Source: Streptomyces sp. ACA25
Lineage (GTDB): Bacteria; Actinomycetota; Actinomycetes; Streptomycetales; Streptomycetaceae
Length of the DNA: 64,000 nt
Direction: 5' to 3'
NCBI RefSeq assembly: GCF_028200735.1
Contig: NZ_JAQKPV010000002.1
Coordinates: 434,001 to 498,000 of the forward strand
The notes under the pieces are model-generated. The model saw only the letters and a list, made by a program, of their open reading frames with translations. It made no database searches and was not told the origin of the DNA. Positions 11,133 through 20,755 of the stretch are shown here, one piece after another; the first letter of the stretch is position 1, and every line of letters starts with the position of its first letter. The translations under genes were made by a program, and so were the position numbers.

Positions 11133-12575
11133 CTACGAGCCCTCATCGTGCTTGCGTGCCTGCAGCTGACGGGCGGCCTCGGCGATCGAGCCCGACAGGG
11201 ACGGGTACACGGTGAACGCTTTTGCGACCTGCTCCACCGTCAGATTGTTGTCCACCGCGAGCGCGATGGGGTGGATCAGCTCGCTCGCCCGCGGCGCGAC
11301 CACCACTCCGCCGACCACGATGCCGGTGCCGGGGCGGGCGAAGAGCTTCACGAAGCCGTCCCGGATACCCTGCATCTTGGCGCGCGCGTTCCGCAGCAGT
11401 GGCAGCTTCACCACCCGGGCATCGATCCGGCCCTCGTCCACATCGGCCTGGGTGTAGCCGACGGTGGCGATCTCCGGGTCGGTGAAGATGTTCGCCGAGA
11501 CCGTCTTGAGGTCCAGCGGCGCGACCGCGTGCCCCAGGAAGTGGTACATCGCGATCCGGCCCTGCATCGCGGCCACCGACGCCAGCGCCAGCACTCCGGT
11601 GCAGTCACCGGCCGCGTAGACCGCGGGTGCGCTCGTCCGCGAGACCCGGTCCGTCCAGATGTGCCCGGAGTCCCGCAGGGTGACGCCGGCCTCCTCCAGA
11701 CCCATGTCCTCGGTGTTCGGCACCGCGCCGACCGCCATCAGGCAGTGGGTGCCCGAGATGGTGCGGCCGTCGGTGAGCGTGACCTCGACCCGGTCCCCGG
11801 CCTCGGTCCGCCGGACCGCCGCCGCCCGGGAGCGGGCCATCACGTTCATCCCGCGGCGCCGGAAGACGTCCTCCAGCACGGCAGCGGCGTCCGGGTCCTC
11901 GCCGGGCAGCACCCGGTCCCGGGAGGAGACCAGGGTGACGCGCGAGCCCAGCGCCTGGTAGGCCCCGGCGAACTCCGCGCCGGTGACACCGGAGCCCACC
12001 ACGATGAGCTCCTCGGGGAGCTCCTTCAGGTCGTAGACCTGCGTCCAGTTCAGGATCCGCTCACCGTCCGGCAGCGCGTCCGGGATCTCCCGCGGATGAC
12101 CGCCGGTGCAGATGAGCACACCGTCCGCGACCAGCTCCCTCGCGGTCCCCTCGGCATCGGTGACGGTGACCCGGCGCGAACCGTCCGGCGCCTGATCCCG
12201 CTCCAGCTTCCCGTGTGCGCGCAGCACCCGGACGCCCGCCCGGGTGACGGAGGCGGTGATGTCGTGCGACTGCGCGAGCGCGAGCCGCTTCACGCGCCGG
12301 TTGACCTTTCCCAGATCCACACCGATCAGCCGTCCCCGCTCCCCCGGGTGATCCGCCCCGTCGATGGCGATGCCCAGCTCCTCGTGGGAGGCATCGAACC
12401 CGGTCATCACCTCCGCGGTGGCGATCAGGGTCTTGGAGGGCACGCAGTCGGTGAGCACGGACGCGCCACCGAGACCGTCGCGGTCGATGACGGTCACCTC
12501 CGCTCCCAGCTGCGCTGCCACCAGCGCCGCCTCGTATCCGCCAGGTCCGCCGCCGATGATCACGATGCGAGTCAC
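11133..12575 (-). CDS. lpdA: NAD(P)H-quinone dehydrogenase, LpdA-type flavoprotein
   Basis: A 480-residue pyridine nucleotide-disulphide reductase fold: FAD motif IVIIGGGPGGYEAA at the N-terminus, NAD(P) motif VVGSGVTGAEFAG (about 180) and a C-terminal dimerisation domain. The active-site segment reads GGASVLTDCVPSK. Only one of the two redox cysteines of true dihydrolipoamide dehydrogenases (GGTCLNVGCIPSK) remains, so it cannot run the disulphide reaction. This matches mycobacterial LpdA (Rv3303c), a quinone reductase. I start at GTG 12575 (MTRIVIIGGG), with a GACACT box seven bases upstream; the frame is open to 12599. Confidence 0.9.
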   Translation of the reverse strand: MTRIVIIGGGPGGYEAALVAAQLGAEVTVIDRDGLGGASVLTDCVPSKTLIATAEVMTGFDASHEELGIAIDGADHPGERGRLIGVDLGKVNRRVKRLALAQSHDITASVTRAGVRVLRAHGKLERDQAPDGSRRVTVTDAEGTARELVADGVLICTGGHPREIPDALPDGERILNWTQVYDLKELPEELIVVGSGVTGAEFAGAYQALGSRVTLVSSRDRVLPGEDPDAAAVLEDVFRRRGMNVMARSRAAAVRRTEAGDRVEVTLTDGRTISGTHCLMAVGAVPNTEDMGLEEAGVTLRDSGHIWTDRVSRTSAPAVYAAGDCTGVLALASVAAMQGRIAMYHFLGHAVAPLDLKTVSANIFTDPEIATVGYTQADVDEGRIDARVVKLPLLRNARAKMQGIRDGFVKLFARPGTGIVVGGVVVAPRASELIHPIALAVDNNLTVEQVAKAFTVYPSLSGSIAEAARQLQARKHDEGS

Positions 12576-12669
12576 GTACCCCAGTGTCCCGCATGGCACA
12601 GGGGATCTTCCGCTCGCCCCCTGTTCCCGGCAAGCCGTTCCGCTCAGCCGCGCACGGGCGGCGCTCCCG

Positions 12670-12675
12670 TACCCT
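12670..12675 (+). promoter_or_regulatory. -10 box of the GGCT-like gene, leaderless type
   Basis: TACCCT lies seven bases before ATG 12683 and supports that start over ATG 12678, which is in another frame. Confidence 0.5.
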
Positions 12676-12682
12676 CAATGCC

Positions 12683-13120
12683 ATGTCGCTCTACGCCGCG
12701 TACGCCGGTAACCTCGACGCCCGGCTGATGTCCCGCCGCGCGCCGCACTCGCCCCTCCGGGAGACCGGCTGGATCAGCGGCTGGCGGCTGACCTTCGGCG
12801 GGGAGCACATGGGCTGGGAGGGCGCGCTCGCCACGGTCGTGGAAGCCCCGCGGTCCGAGGTGTTCGTGGCCCTCTACGACATCGCCCCCATGGACGAGGA
12901 CTCCCTGGACCGCTGGGAAGGCGTCGGCCTGGACATCTACCGCCGCATGCGGGTCCGCGTGCACACCCTGGAGGGCGATCAGCCCGCCTGGCTCTACGTG
13001 CTGAACGGCTACGAGGGCGGTCTTCCGTCCGCCCGCTACCTGGGCGAGATCGCGGAGGCCGCCGAATCCGCGGGTGCCCCGCACGACTACATCACGGAGC
13101 TGCGCAAGCGCCCCTGCTGA
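12683..13120 (+). CDS. Gamma-glutamylcyclotransferase-like protein
   Basis: A 145-residue protein with the GGCT/AIG2 fold signature: [15 protein letters not shown] at the N-terminus (the family's YFAYGSNL substrate loop, here with Ala for Gly and Gly for Ser), then the [19 protein letters not shown] and [18 protein letters not shown] segments typical of actinobacterial members. Members cleave gamma-glutamyl amines or dipeptides to pyroglutamate; the real substrate is unknown. It is divergent from lpdA, 107 bp away, and 121 bp upstream of pnp in the same direction. Confidence 0.82.
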   Translation: MSLYAAYAGNLDARLMSRRAPHSPLRETGWISGWRLTFGGEHMGWEGALATVVEAPRSEVFVALYDIAPMDEDSLDRWEGVGLDIYRRMRVRVHTLEGDQPAWLYVLNGYEGGLPSARYLGEIAEAAESAGAPHDYITELRKRPC

Positions 13121-13204
13121 GGCCCTGCACACCGGCCGTCCTCCGGCCACCGACGAGCCGTGCTGCCTCCTCCCGGCCCGTTCCGGACCGCTGGGCGAGA
13201 CGGT

Positions 13205-13216
13205 CTACGCGCGTAG
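13205..13216. promoter_or_regulatory. Nucleoside-regulon operator 1 (pnp)
   Basis: Perfect palindrome CTACGCGCGTAG. It lies 12 bases before the pnp -10 box, so it would cover the -35 position. The same 12-mer stands in front of deoC, add and the nucleoside ABC operon. Confidence 0.75.
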
Positions 13217-13228
13217 GCGAAAACCGGT

Positions 13229-13234
13229 TAGGCT
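13229..13234 (+). promoter_or_regulatory. -10 box of pnp, leaderless type
   Basis: TAGGCT, seven bases before GTG 13242. Confidence 0.5.
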
Positions 13235-13241
13235 CGCCCCC

Positions 13242-14045
13242 GTGAACGCTTCTGAGATTGTGGATCTGGCCGATGCCGCCGCCGCCCGGGTGCGGGAGCT
13301 GACCGGCGCGGCGACTCACGACGTCGCGCTCGTGATGGGCTCGGGGTGGGCACCCGCCGCCGACGCCCTCGGGGAGCGCCCGGACCACGAGTTCCCCGTC
13401 ACCGAGCTTCCCGGCTTCCCGCCGCCCGCCGTCGCGGGGCATGTCGGCAACGTCCGCTCCTACCGCGTCGGCGACAAGCGCGCGCTGGTCTTCCTGGGCC
13501 GCACCCACTTCTACGAGAACCGTGACGTCAACGCTGTCGCGCACGGGGTGCGGACCGCCGTCGCCGCGGGCTGCAAGACCCTCGTCCTCACCAACGGCTG
13601 CGGCGGCCTGCGCGAGGGAATGCGCCCGGGGCAGCCGGTGCTGATCAGCGACCACATCAACCTGACGGCGGCCTCGCCCGTCCTGGGCGCCAACTTCATC
13701 GACCTCACCGATCTCTACTCCCCCCGGCTGCGCGCCCTGTGCAAGGAGATCGACCCCAGCCTGGAGGAGGGGGTTTACGTCCAGGTCCCGGGGCCGCACT
13801 ACGAGACTCCGGCCGAGATCACCATGGTCCGGGCCATCGGCGGGGACCTGGTCGGCATGTCCACCGTGCTGGAGGCCATCGCGGCCCGGGAGGCCGGCGC
13901 CGAGGTGCTCGGGCTGTCCTTGGTGACGAACCTGGCCGCGGGCATCACCGGAGAGCCGCTGAACCACGAAGAAGTGCTCCGGGCGGGCCGGGACTCAGCC
14001 GTCCGGATGGGGGCCCTGCTCTCCCAGCTCCTGAGGCGCGTCTGA
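13242..14045 (+). CDS. pnp: Purine-nucleoside phosphorylase
   Basis: A 267-residue class II (trimeric) PNP. It splits inosine, guanosine and their deoxy forms with phosphate into base and (deoxy)ribose-1-phosphate. Motifs: VMGSGW phosphate loop (about 31), [19 protein letters not shown] and GRTHFYE (about 88), [12 protein letters not shown] (about 117), [14 protein letters not shown] (about 183) and [16 protein letters not shown] (about 204). The glutamate in HYETPAE and the Met-Ser-Thr segment bind the nucleoside. The stop overlaps the mutase start (TGATG), so the two are one operon: base release followed by sugar-1-phosphate isomerisation. Operator 1 lies upstream. Confidence 0.96.
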   Translation: MNASEIVDLADAAAARVRELTGAATHDVALVMGSGWAPAADALGERPDHEFPVTELPGFPPPAVAGHVGNVRSYRVGDKRALVFLGRTHFYENRDVNAVAHGVRTAVAAGCKTLVLTNGCGGLREGMRPGQPVLISDHINLTAASPVLGANFIDLTDLYSPRLRALCKEIDPSLEEGVYVQVPGPHYETPAEITMVRAIGGDLVGMSTVLEAIAAREAGAEVLGLSLVTNLAAGITGEPLNHEEVLRAGRDSAVRMGALLSQLLRRV

Positions 14046-15724
14046 TGGCGGCCGGGGAGCTGTACGCACGGGCCCGCGCCTGGCTGGCCGACGACCCCGA
14101 CCCCGCCACCCGTGCAGAGCTGCGGGCACTGATCGAGGCGGGCGACACCTCCGTTCTGGCCGAACGCTTCGCCGGCACCCTGCGCTTCGGCACCGCCGGG
14201 CTGCGCGGTGAGCTCGGCGCGGGGCCGATGCGGATGAACCGCGCCGTCGTGATCCGGGCAGCCGCCGGGCTGGCCGCCCACCTGCGCCGCCACGAGCCCG
14301 GCGACGGAGCGCCCGGGCTCGTGGTCATCGGCTGGGACGCCCGGTACCGCAGCGCCGACTTCGCCCGCGACACCGCGGCCGTCGTGACCGGCGCCGGGCT
14401 GCGCGCCGCACTGCTGCCGCGCCCGCTCCCGACCCCCGTGCTGGCCTTCGCCGTCCGGGAGCTCGGTGCGGTCGCGGGAGTCATGGTCACCGCGAGCCAC
14501 AATCCCCCGCAGGACAACGGGTACAAGGTCTACCTCGGGGACGGCACCCAGATCGTGCCGCCGGACGACGCCCTGATCGCCGCCGAGATCGACGCGGTCG
14601 GCCCCGTCACCGGTGTTCCCCGCGCGGAGAGCGGGTGGGAGGTACTGGGGGAGGAGATCGTCACCGCCTACCTCGCGCGCACCGACGCGCCCCTCACCCC
14701 GGGCTCCCCACGCACCACCACCACCGTCTACACACCGCTGCACGGCGTCGGCCGGCCCGTTCTCCTGGACGCCTTCGCCCGCGCCGGCTTCCCTCCCCCC
14801 GCCGACGTGCCGCAGCAGGCCGAACCCGACCCGGTTTTCCCCACCGTCGCGTTCCCGAACCCGGAGGAGCCCGGGGCGATGGACCTGGCGTTCGCCACCG
14901 CCCGGACGGTGCGGCCCGACCTGGTCCTGGCCCACGACCCCGACGCGGACCGCTGCGCCGTCGCCGTCCCCGCGCCGGACCGGCCCGAGGGCTGGCGGAT
15001 GCTGCGCGGGGACGAGGTCGGGGCGCTGCTGGCCGCGCACCTCGCGGCCAAGGGCGTGCGCGGCACCTTCGCGGCCTCGATCGTCTCCTCCTCGCTGGTC
15101 GGCCGGATCGCCGCGGCGGCCGGGCTGCCCTACGAGGAGACCCTCACCGGCTTCAAGTGGCTGGCCCGCGTCGACGGTCTGGCCTTCGGCTACGAGGAGG
15201 CTCTGGGGTACTGCGTGGACCCCGCCGGCGTCCGCGACAAGGACGGCGTCACCGCCGCCCTGCTGGTGGCGGAGCTGGCGGCCGGGCTGGCCGAGCAGGG
15301 GCGCACACTCACCGACCTGCTGGACGACCTGGCACTGACCCACGGGCTGCACGCCACGGACCAGCTGTCGGTGCGGGTGGCGGACCTGTCCCTGATCGCG
15401 ACCGCGATGCGGACCCTGCGCACGGCCCCGCCCCGCGAGCTCGCGGGCCTGCCGATCACCTCGGCCGAGGACCTGAGCGAGGGCACCGCCCTGCTGCCTC
15501 CGACGGACGGACTGCGCTACACCCTGGCGGGCGGTGCCACCGGGCCCGGGGGCACCGCGGCCCGGGTGATCGTGCGCCCGAGCGGCACCGAGCCGAAGCT
15601 CAAGTGCTACCTCGAAGTGGTGCGGCCGGTCGCCGGCCGGGCGGACCTCCCGGCGGCGAGGGAAGCGGCGGCCCGGATCCTCGGCGGGCTGAAGAAGGAC
15701 CTGGCTGCCGCCGCCGGCATCTGA
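14045..15724 (+). CDS. Phospho-sugar mutase, probable phosphopentomutase role
   Basis: A 559-residue alpha-D-phosphohexomutase of the PGM2/phosphomannomutase type. The catalytic phosphoserine is Ser 151 in TASHNPPQDNGYK; DPDADRCAV (about 298) binds Mg2+, EEALGY (about 383) is the sugar loop and RPSGTEPKLK (about 511) the phosphate site. Streptomycete copies are usually named phosphomannomutase. Translational coupling to pnp and the nearby deoC argue that it turns (deoxy)ribose-1-phosphate into the 5-phosphate, as PGM2-family enzymes can; this is inference. No separate DeoB-type phosphopentomutase is seen in the window. Confidence 0.9.
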   Translation: MAAGELYARARAWLADDPDPATRAELRALIEAGDTSVLAERFAGTLRFGTAGLRGELGAGPMRMNRAVVIRAAAGLAAHLRRHEPGDGAPGLVVIGWDARYRSADFARDTAAVVTGAGLRAALLPRPLPTPVLAFAVRELGAVAGVMVTASHNPPQDNGYKVYLGDGTQIVPPDDALIAAEIDAVGPVTGVPRAESGWEVLGEEIVTAYLARTDAPLTPGSPRTTTTVYTPLHGVGRPVLLDAFARAGFPPPADVPQQAEPDPVFPTVAFPNPEEPGAMDLAFATARTVRPDLVLAHDPDADRCAVAVPAPDRPEGWRMLRGDEVGALLAAHLAAKGVRGTFAASIVSSSLVGRIAAAAGLPYEETLTGFKWLARVDGLAFGYEEALGYCVDPAGVRDKDGVTAALLVAELAAGLAEQGRTLTDLLDDLALTHGLHATDQLSVRVADLSLIATAMRTLRTAPPRELAGLPITSAEDLSEGTALLPPTDGLRYTLAGGATGPGGTAARVIVRPSGTEPKLKCYLEVVRPVAGRADLPAAREAAARILGGLKKDLAAAAGI

Positions 15725-15777
15725 GCACTCCCGGCCTGCCGCCGGGCCCCGGCCACAACGCGGCGGGACGCGGCGGC

Positions 15778-15817
15778 GGTCGGGCGGCCAGGCGGTCGGG
15801 CGGTCAGGCGGTCAGCC
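15778..15817. repeat. Five tandem 8-bp repeats across a stop codon
   Basis: GGTCGGGC, GGCCAGGC, GGTCGGGC, GGTCAGGC, GGTCAGCC in direct succession. The array spans the stop codon of the PH-domain gene, between two convergent genes. Copy-number change would alter the 3' end but little coding sequence. Confidence 0.7.
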
Positions 15818-16433
15818 AGAGGAGGAACAGCGCCACCGCCCCGAGCGCGGCCGGGGCCAGGATCTCGTAGGCCCACCTGATCGTCACGGGTCCCTGCGCG
15901 GCCTCCTCGTCACGGTGCCGCGCGGACAGCTCCCGCAGCTCGTGCACGGCCGCGTCGGAGGGGGCCGTGCGCTCGTGCGCGTCCTCCGGAGCTGCTCCGC
16001 CCATCCCGAACGGGCCACTGCGCGGTGACTCCCCGCCCGCGATCCGCCGGTTGTGCCGGTTGACCTTGTTGCGGGCGCGCAACGAGACGGGGATGGCCCA
16101 CAGCTGGTATTTCCTGCCGTCCGCCACCAGCTCGCAGGAATACCCGGCCCGGATGCTCTCCACCGTGGCCCAGGGAGCCTCGATGGTCCGGAACGGGTTC
16201 CGCACCCGCATCCGCCCGCCCCCCGCGAAGACCGCGGGACGAACGGAGAACGCCACGATGAGGGGCACCGCGAAGAGCAGCGCGGCCACGGCGACGAGCG
16301 GCGTGCGCCCCTCACCGCGCAGCATCGCGTCGCCGCCCAGCCAGGCCGCGATCCCGAGGATCAGCACCCCTCCCGCCACGGCGGAGCCGGATCGGTAACT
16401 GCGGTCGGCGAACTCCTGCGGGTCACTGGTCAT
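15804..16433 (-). CDS. PH-domain membrane protein
   Basis: A 209-residue protein with two N-terminal transmembrane helices (VAGGVLILGIAAWLGG and LVAVAALLFAVPLIVAF), a bacterial PH-like domain starting near residue 70 (GGGRMRVRNPFRTIEAPWATVESI, with YQLWAIPVS), a charged linker and a C-terminal helix (PAALGAVALFLLWLT). This layout is common in streptomycetes; the function is unknown. ATG 16433 begins MTSDPQEF; the frame is open upstream to 16481. It is divergent from deoC, 91 bp away, so operator 2 could in principle affect both. Confidence 0.82.
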   Translation of the reverse strand: MTSDPQEFADRSYRSGSAVAGGVLILGIAAWLGGDAMLRGEGRTPLVAVAALLFAVPLIVAFSVRPAVFAGGGRMRVRNPFRTIEAPWATVESIRAGYSCELVADGRKYQLWAIPVSLRARNKVNRHNRRIAGGESPRSGPFGMGGAAPEDAHERTAPSDAAVHELRELSARHRDEEAAQGPVTIRWAYEILAPAALGAVALFLLWLTA

Positions 16434-16499
16434 GGCCTGATTGTGCCGGACCGCTCCCGGCCCCGGTGCGGGCGGGGCCACGGTGGGGATGACAAGTGG

Positions 16500-16511
16500 C
16501 TACGCGCGTAG
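16500..16511. promoter_or_regulatory. Nucleoside-regulon operator 2 (deoC)
   Basis: Perfect CTACGCGCGTAG, ending one base before the deoC -10 box (TATGCT, 16513-16518). A bound protein would block RNA polymerase directly. Confidence 0.8.
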
Positions 16512-16512
16512 A

Positions 16513-16518
16513 TATGCT
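16513..16518 (+). promoter_or_regulatory. -10 box of deoC, leaderless type
   Basis: TATGCT, six bases before GTG 16525. Confidence 0.5.
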
Positions 16519-16524
16519 CCCCTG

Positions 16525-17493
16525 GTGACCATGCCACCCTCTGCCTCCGCGCTGCCGGACGTGACCGCCTCCCCCGCGGCGCTGCGCCGCTTCCTGCACG
16601 GTCTGCCCGGGGTCGACGCGGTGGGGCTCGAAGCCCGCGCGGCGGTCCTCGGTACCCGTTCGGTCAAGACCACGGCCAAGCGGTACGCGATCGACCTGGC
16701 CCTGTCGATGATCGACCTGACGACCCTGGAGGGTGCCGACACCCCGGGCAAGGTCCGGGCGCTGTGCGCCAAGGGCAGGGCCCCGGACCCCGGCGACCGG
16801 GACGTTCCGCAGGTCGCCGCGATCTGCGTCTATCCGGACATGGTGTCCACCGCCAAGGAGGCCCTGACGGGCAGCGGCATCGCCGTCGCCTCGGTCGCCA
16901 CCGCCTTCCCGTCGGGCCGGTCCTCCCGCCAGGTGAAGCTGACGGACACCCGGGACGCGGTCGCCGCCGGCGCGGACGAGATCGACATGGTGATCGACCG
17001 CGGGGCGTTCCTCTGCGGGCGCTACGCGGACGTCTTCGAGGAGATCCGCGCCGTGCGGGAGGCATGTGCCCGCCCCGACGGTTCCTCGGCCCACCTGAAG
17101 GTGATCTTCGAGAACGGCGAGCTGGCCACCTACGACAACATCCGCCGGGCCTCCTGGCTGGCGATGCTGGCCGGCGCCGACTTCATCAAGACCTCCACCG
17201 GCAAGGTCGCGGTGAACGCCACGCTCCCGAACACCCTGCTGATGCTGGAGGCGGTGCGGGACTTCCGGGCGGCCACCGGCCGGCAGGTCGGGGTCAAGCC
17301 CGCGGGCGGCATCCGTACCTCCAAGGACGCCATCAAGTACCTCGTCATGGTCAACGAGACACTCGGGGACGACTGGCTGAGCCCCACGTGGTTCCGGTTC
17401 GGCGCCTCCAGCCTGCTCAACGACCTGCTGATGCAGCGCCAGAAGCTGAGCAGCGGGCGCTACTCCGGACCCGACTACGTAACGGTGGACTGA
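16525..17493 (+). CDS. deoC: Deoxyribose-phosphate aldolase
   Basis: A 322-residue class I aldolase that splits 2-deoxyribose-5-phosphate into acetaldehyde and glyceraldehyde-3-phosphate. The Schiff-base lysine is 222 in DFIKTSTGK; the second catalytic lysine is 258 in GVKPAGGIRT; EIDMVIDRGAF is the conserved substrate strand. It is about 100 residues longer than E. coli DeoC through an N-terminal extension and a C-terminal tail, normal for streptomycete copies. The GTG at 16525 is supported by the -10 box; ATG 16531 is the alternative. Two aldehyde dehydrogenase-family genes follow at 4 bp and with an overlap, ready to deal with the acetaldehyde. Confidence 0.95.
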   Translation: MTMPPSASALPDVTASPAALRRFLHGLPGVDAVGLEARAAVLGTRSVKTTAKRYAIDLALSMIDLTTLEGADTPGKVRALCAKGRAPDPGDRDVPQVAAICVYPDMVSTAKEALTGSGIAVASVATAFPSGRSSRQVKLTDTRDAVAAGADEIDMVIDRGAFLCGRYADVFEEIRAVREACARPDGSSAHLKVIFENGELATYDNIRRASWLAMLAGADFIKTSTGKVAVNATLPNTLLMLEAVRDFRAATGRQVGVKPAGGIRTSKDAIKYLVMVNETLGDDWLSPTWFRFGASSLLNDLLMQRQKLSSGRYSGPDYVTVD

Positions 17494-17497
17494 CCTG

Positions 17498-18920
<1,423 letters not shown>

Positions 18921-18931
<11 letters not shown>

Positions 18932-19877
18932 GTCATCCACGTCCGGCGCGGCGCGCAAGAGCGGCAAGAACTCCGCCGGCGCGGCGGGCGGTGCACCGGA
19001 CGCGGCGTCCGGGCGGGCCGGCGCCCGGCTCAATGTGCTCAAGACGTACAAGCTGTTCATCGGGGGCAAGTTCCCCCGGTCCGAGAGCGGGCGGGTGCAC
19101 GAGGTGACCGACACGCAGGGGCGGTGGGCGGCCAACGCACCGCTGGCCTCGCGCAAGGACGCACGGGACGCGGTGGCCGCCGCCCGCAAGGCGTTCGGCG
19201 GCTGGTCGGGGGCGACCGCCTACAACCGCGGTCAGGTCCTCTACCGGGTCGCGGAGCTGCTGGAGGGCCGCCGCGAGCAGTTCCTCACCGAGGTCGCGGC
19301 CGCCGAAGGGCTGTCGCGGACGAAGGCGGCGGCCACCGTGGACGCGGCGATCGACCGGTGGGTCTGGTACGCGGGCTGGTCCGACAAGGTGAGCCAGATC
19401 GCCGGCTCGACCAACCCGGTCGCCGGCCCCTTCCTCAACCTCTCCAGCCCGGAGCCGACCGGCGTGGTGGCGCTGCTCGCCCCGCAGGACTCCTCGCTGC
19501 TCGGGCTGGTGTCGGTGCTTGCCCCTGCCCTGGTGACCGGCAACACCACGGTGGTGGTGACCTCCCAGCGCTCACCGCTTCCCGCGCTGACCCTGGCCGA
19601 GGTGCTGGCCACCTCCGATGTGCCCGGCGGAGTCGTCAACATCCTGTCCGGCCGGACGGACGAGCTGGGGAAGCCGCTCGCCGACCACAGCGACGTCAAC
19701 GCCATCGACCTCACCGGAGCCGGCAGCGAACTCGCGAAGGAGCTGGAGACGGCCGCGGCGGAGAACCTCAAGCGGGTCCGGCGCCCCGCATCCGAGGACT
19801 GGACCGCCGACCCCGGCACCGGCCGGATGCTGGCCTTCCTGGAGCTCAAGACCGTCTGGCACCCCGTCGGCACCTGA
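18921..19877 (+). CDS. Half-length aldehyde dehydrogenase homologue lacking the catalytic domain
   Basis: A 318-residue protein. After a 36-residue Ala/Gly/Ser/Lys-rich leader it follows the ALDH cofactor-binding domain (KLFIGGKFPRSESGRVHEVT, RGQVLYRVAELLEGRREQF, SPEPTGVVALLAPQDSSLLG) through DLTGAGSELAKELE, which sits where the G-S-T-G-x-G motif belongs. It then ends with the short tail GRMLAFLELKTVWHPVG. The LELGGK glutamate and the whole cysteine domain are missing, with no sign of a frameshift: the gene after it is unrelated and the overlap upstream is tidy. I recall such half-ALDHs beside full ones in other actinomycetes, so it is probably a real pseudoenzyme or partner subunit. Confidence 0.85.
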
Positions 19878-19893
19878 CGCCCCGTCCCCCGGT

Positions 19894-19920
19894 CCCGCCC
19901 GTCGCGCGCGCCCGGGCGGG
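19894..19920 (+). terminator. Probable terminator of the deoC operon
   Basis: CCCGCCCG (19894-19901) pairs with CGGGCGGG (19913-19920), shortly after the stop of the half-ALDH gene. Confidence 0.45.
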
Positions 19921-19975
19921 CCCGGCGGTGTCCCTCCATCGGGCCGCGGAGCGGGATACGCAAGGATGGTGTCCC

Positions 19976-20578
19976 ATGACCGACGCCTCCCCCGCCGCCC
20001 GGGTGATCCTGCTGACCGGGCCCTCCGGCTCCGGCAAGTCGTCCCTGGCCGCCCGCACCGGGCTGCCCGTACTGCACCTGGACGACTTCTACAAGGAGGC
20101 CGGGGACCCGACGCTGCCCCCGCTCCCGGACGGCAGCGGCGTCGACTGGGACGCCCCGGAGTCCTGGGACGCGGAGGCCGCGCTGGCAGTCGTACGGACG
20201 CTGTGCACGGAAGGGCGGGCGGTGACACCGCTCTACGACATCTCCGCCAGCGCCCGCACCGGGGAGCGGAAGCTCGACCTCGACGGGGGGCGGCTGTTCG
20301 TCGCGGAGGGAATTTTCGCCGCGGAGATCGCCGGACGCTGCACGGCGTCCGGGCTGATGGCCGACACCCTGTGCCTGCGGGGCCGCCCCCTCACGACCTT
20401 CCGCCGGAGACTGATCCGGGACGTGCGGGAGGCCCGGAAACCACTGCCCGTCCTGCTCCGGCGCGGCTGGACGCTGCTGCGCACCGAGCGCGCTCTGGTC
20501 GAACGGCATGTGGCTCTCGGGGCTCATCCGTGCGGCGGCGCGGAGGCCCTGCGCCGGATCGACGGCCTGCCGGCCTGA
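19976..20578 (+). CDS. Uridine kinase-like P-loop protein
   Basis: A 200-residue P-loop kinase of the uridine kinase/phosphoribulokinase group. The Walker A motif is GPSGSGKSSLAAR (about residue 16), followed by LHLDDFYKE (about 34), the D-D-F-Y motif of nucleoside kinases, and VAEGIFAAEIA (about 109). It may phosphorylate uridine or cytidine, but the short streptomycete relatives are uncharacterised. Gene context (deoC operon upstream) fits nucleoside salvage. It has no operator palindrome of its own. Confidence 0.8.
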   Translation: MTDASPAARVILLTGPSGSGKSSLAARTGLPVLHLDDFYKEAGDPTLPPLPDGSGVDWDAPESWDAEAALAVVRTLCTEGRAVTPLYDISASARTGERKLDLDGGRLFVAEGIFAAEIAGRCTASGLMADTLCLRGRPLTTFRRRLIRDVREARKPLPVLLRRGWTLLRTERALVERHVALGAHPCGGAEALRRIDGLPA

Positions 20579-20605
20579 CTTAGCGGTCGTGTGGCCTGCA
20601 CAACG

Positions 20606-20654
20606 CGCAAGCCGTGGTGCGCGCCTCCCCCGCGGGCGCGCACCACGGCTTGCG
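20606..20654. terminator. Bidirectional terminator between the kinase and sigQ
   Basis: A perfect 19-bp inverted repeat (CGCAAGCCGTGGTGCGCGC, 20606-20624, complement 20636-20654) with an 11-base loop lies between convergent genes. It is one of the strongest hairpins in the window. The 100 bases beyond it are extremely C-rich. Confidence 0.88.
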
Positions 20655-20755
20655 GTATCCGGCCGCCCCCCCCACCGGCCGGATACCGCCCCCGTTCCCC
20701 CCGTTCCCCCGCCGGTCCCCGGTCCCCCTCCCCCGGGTCCCGCGCTCCTCCCCCG

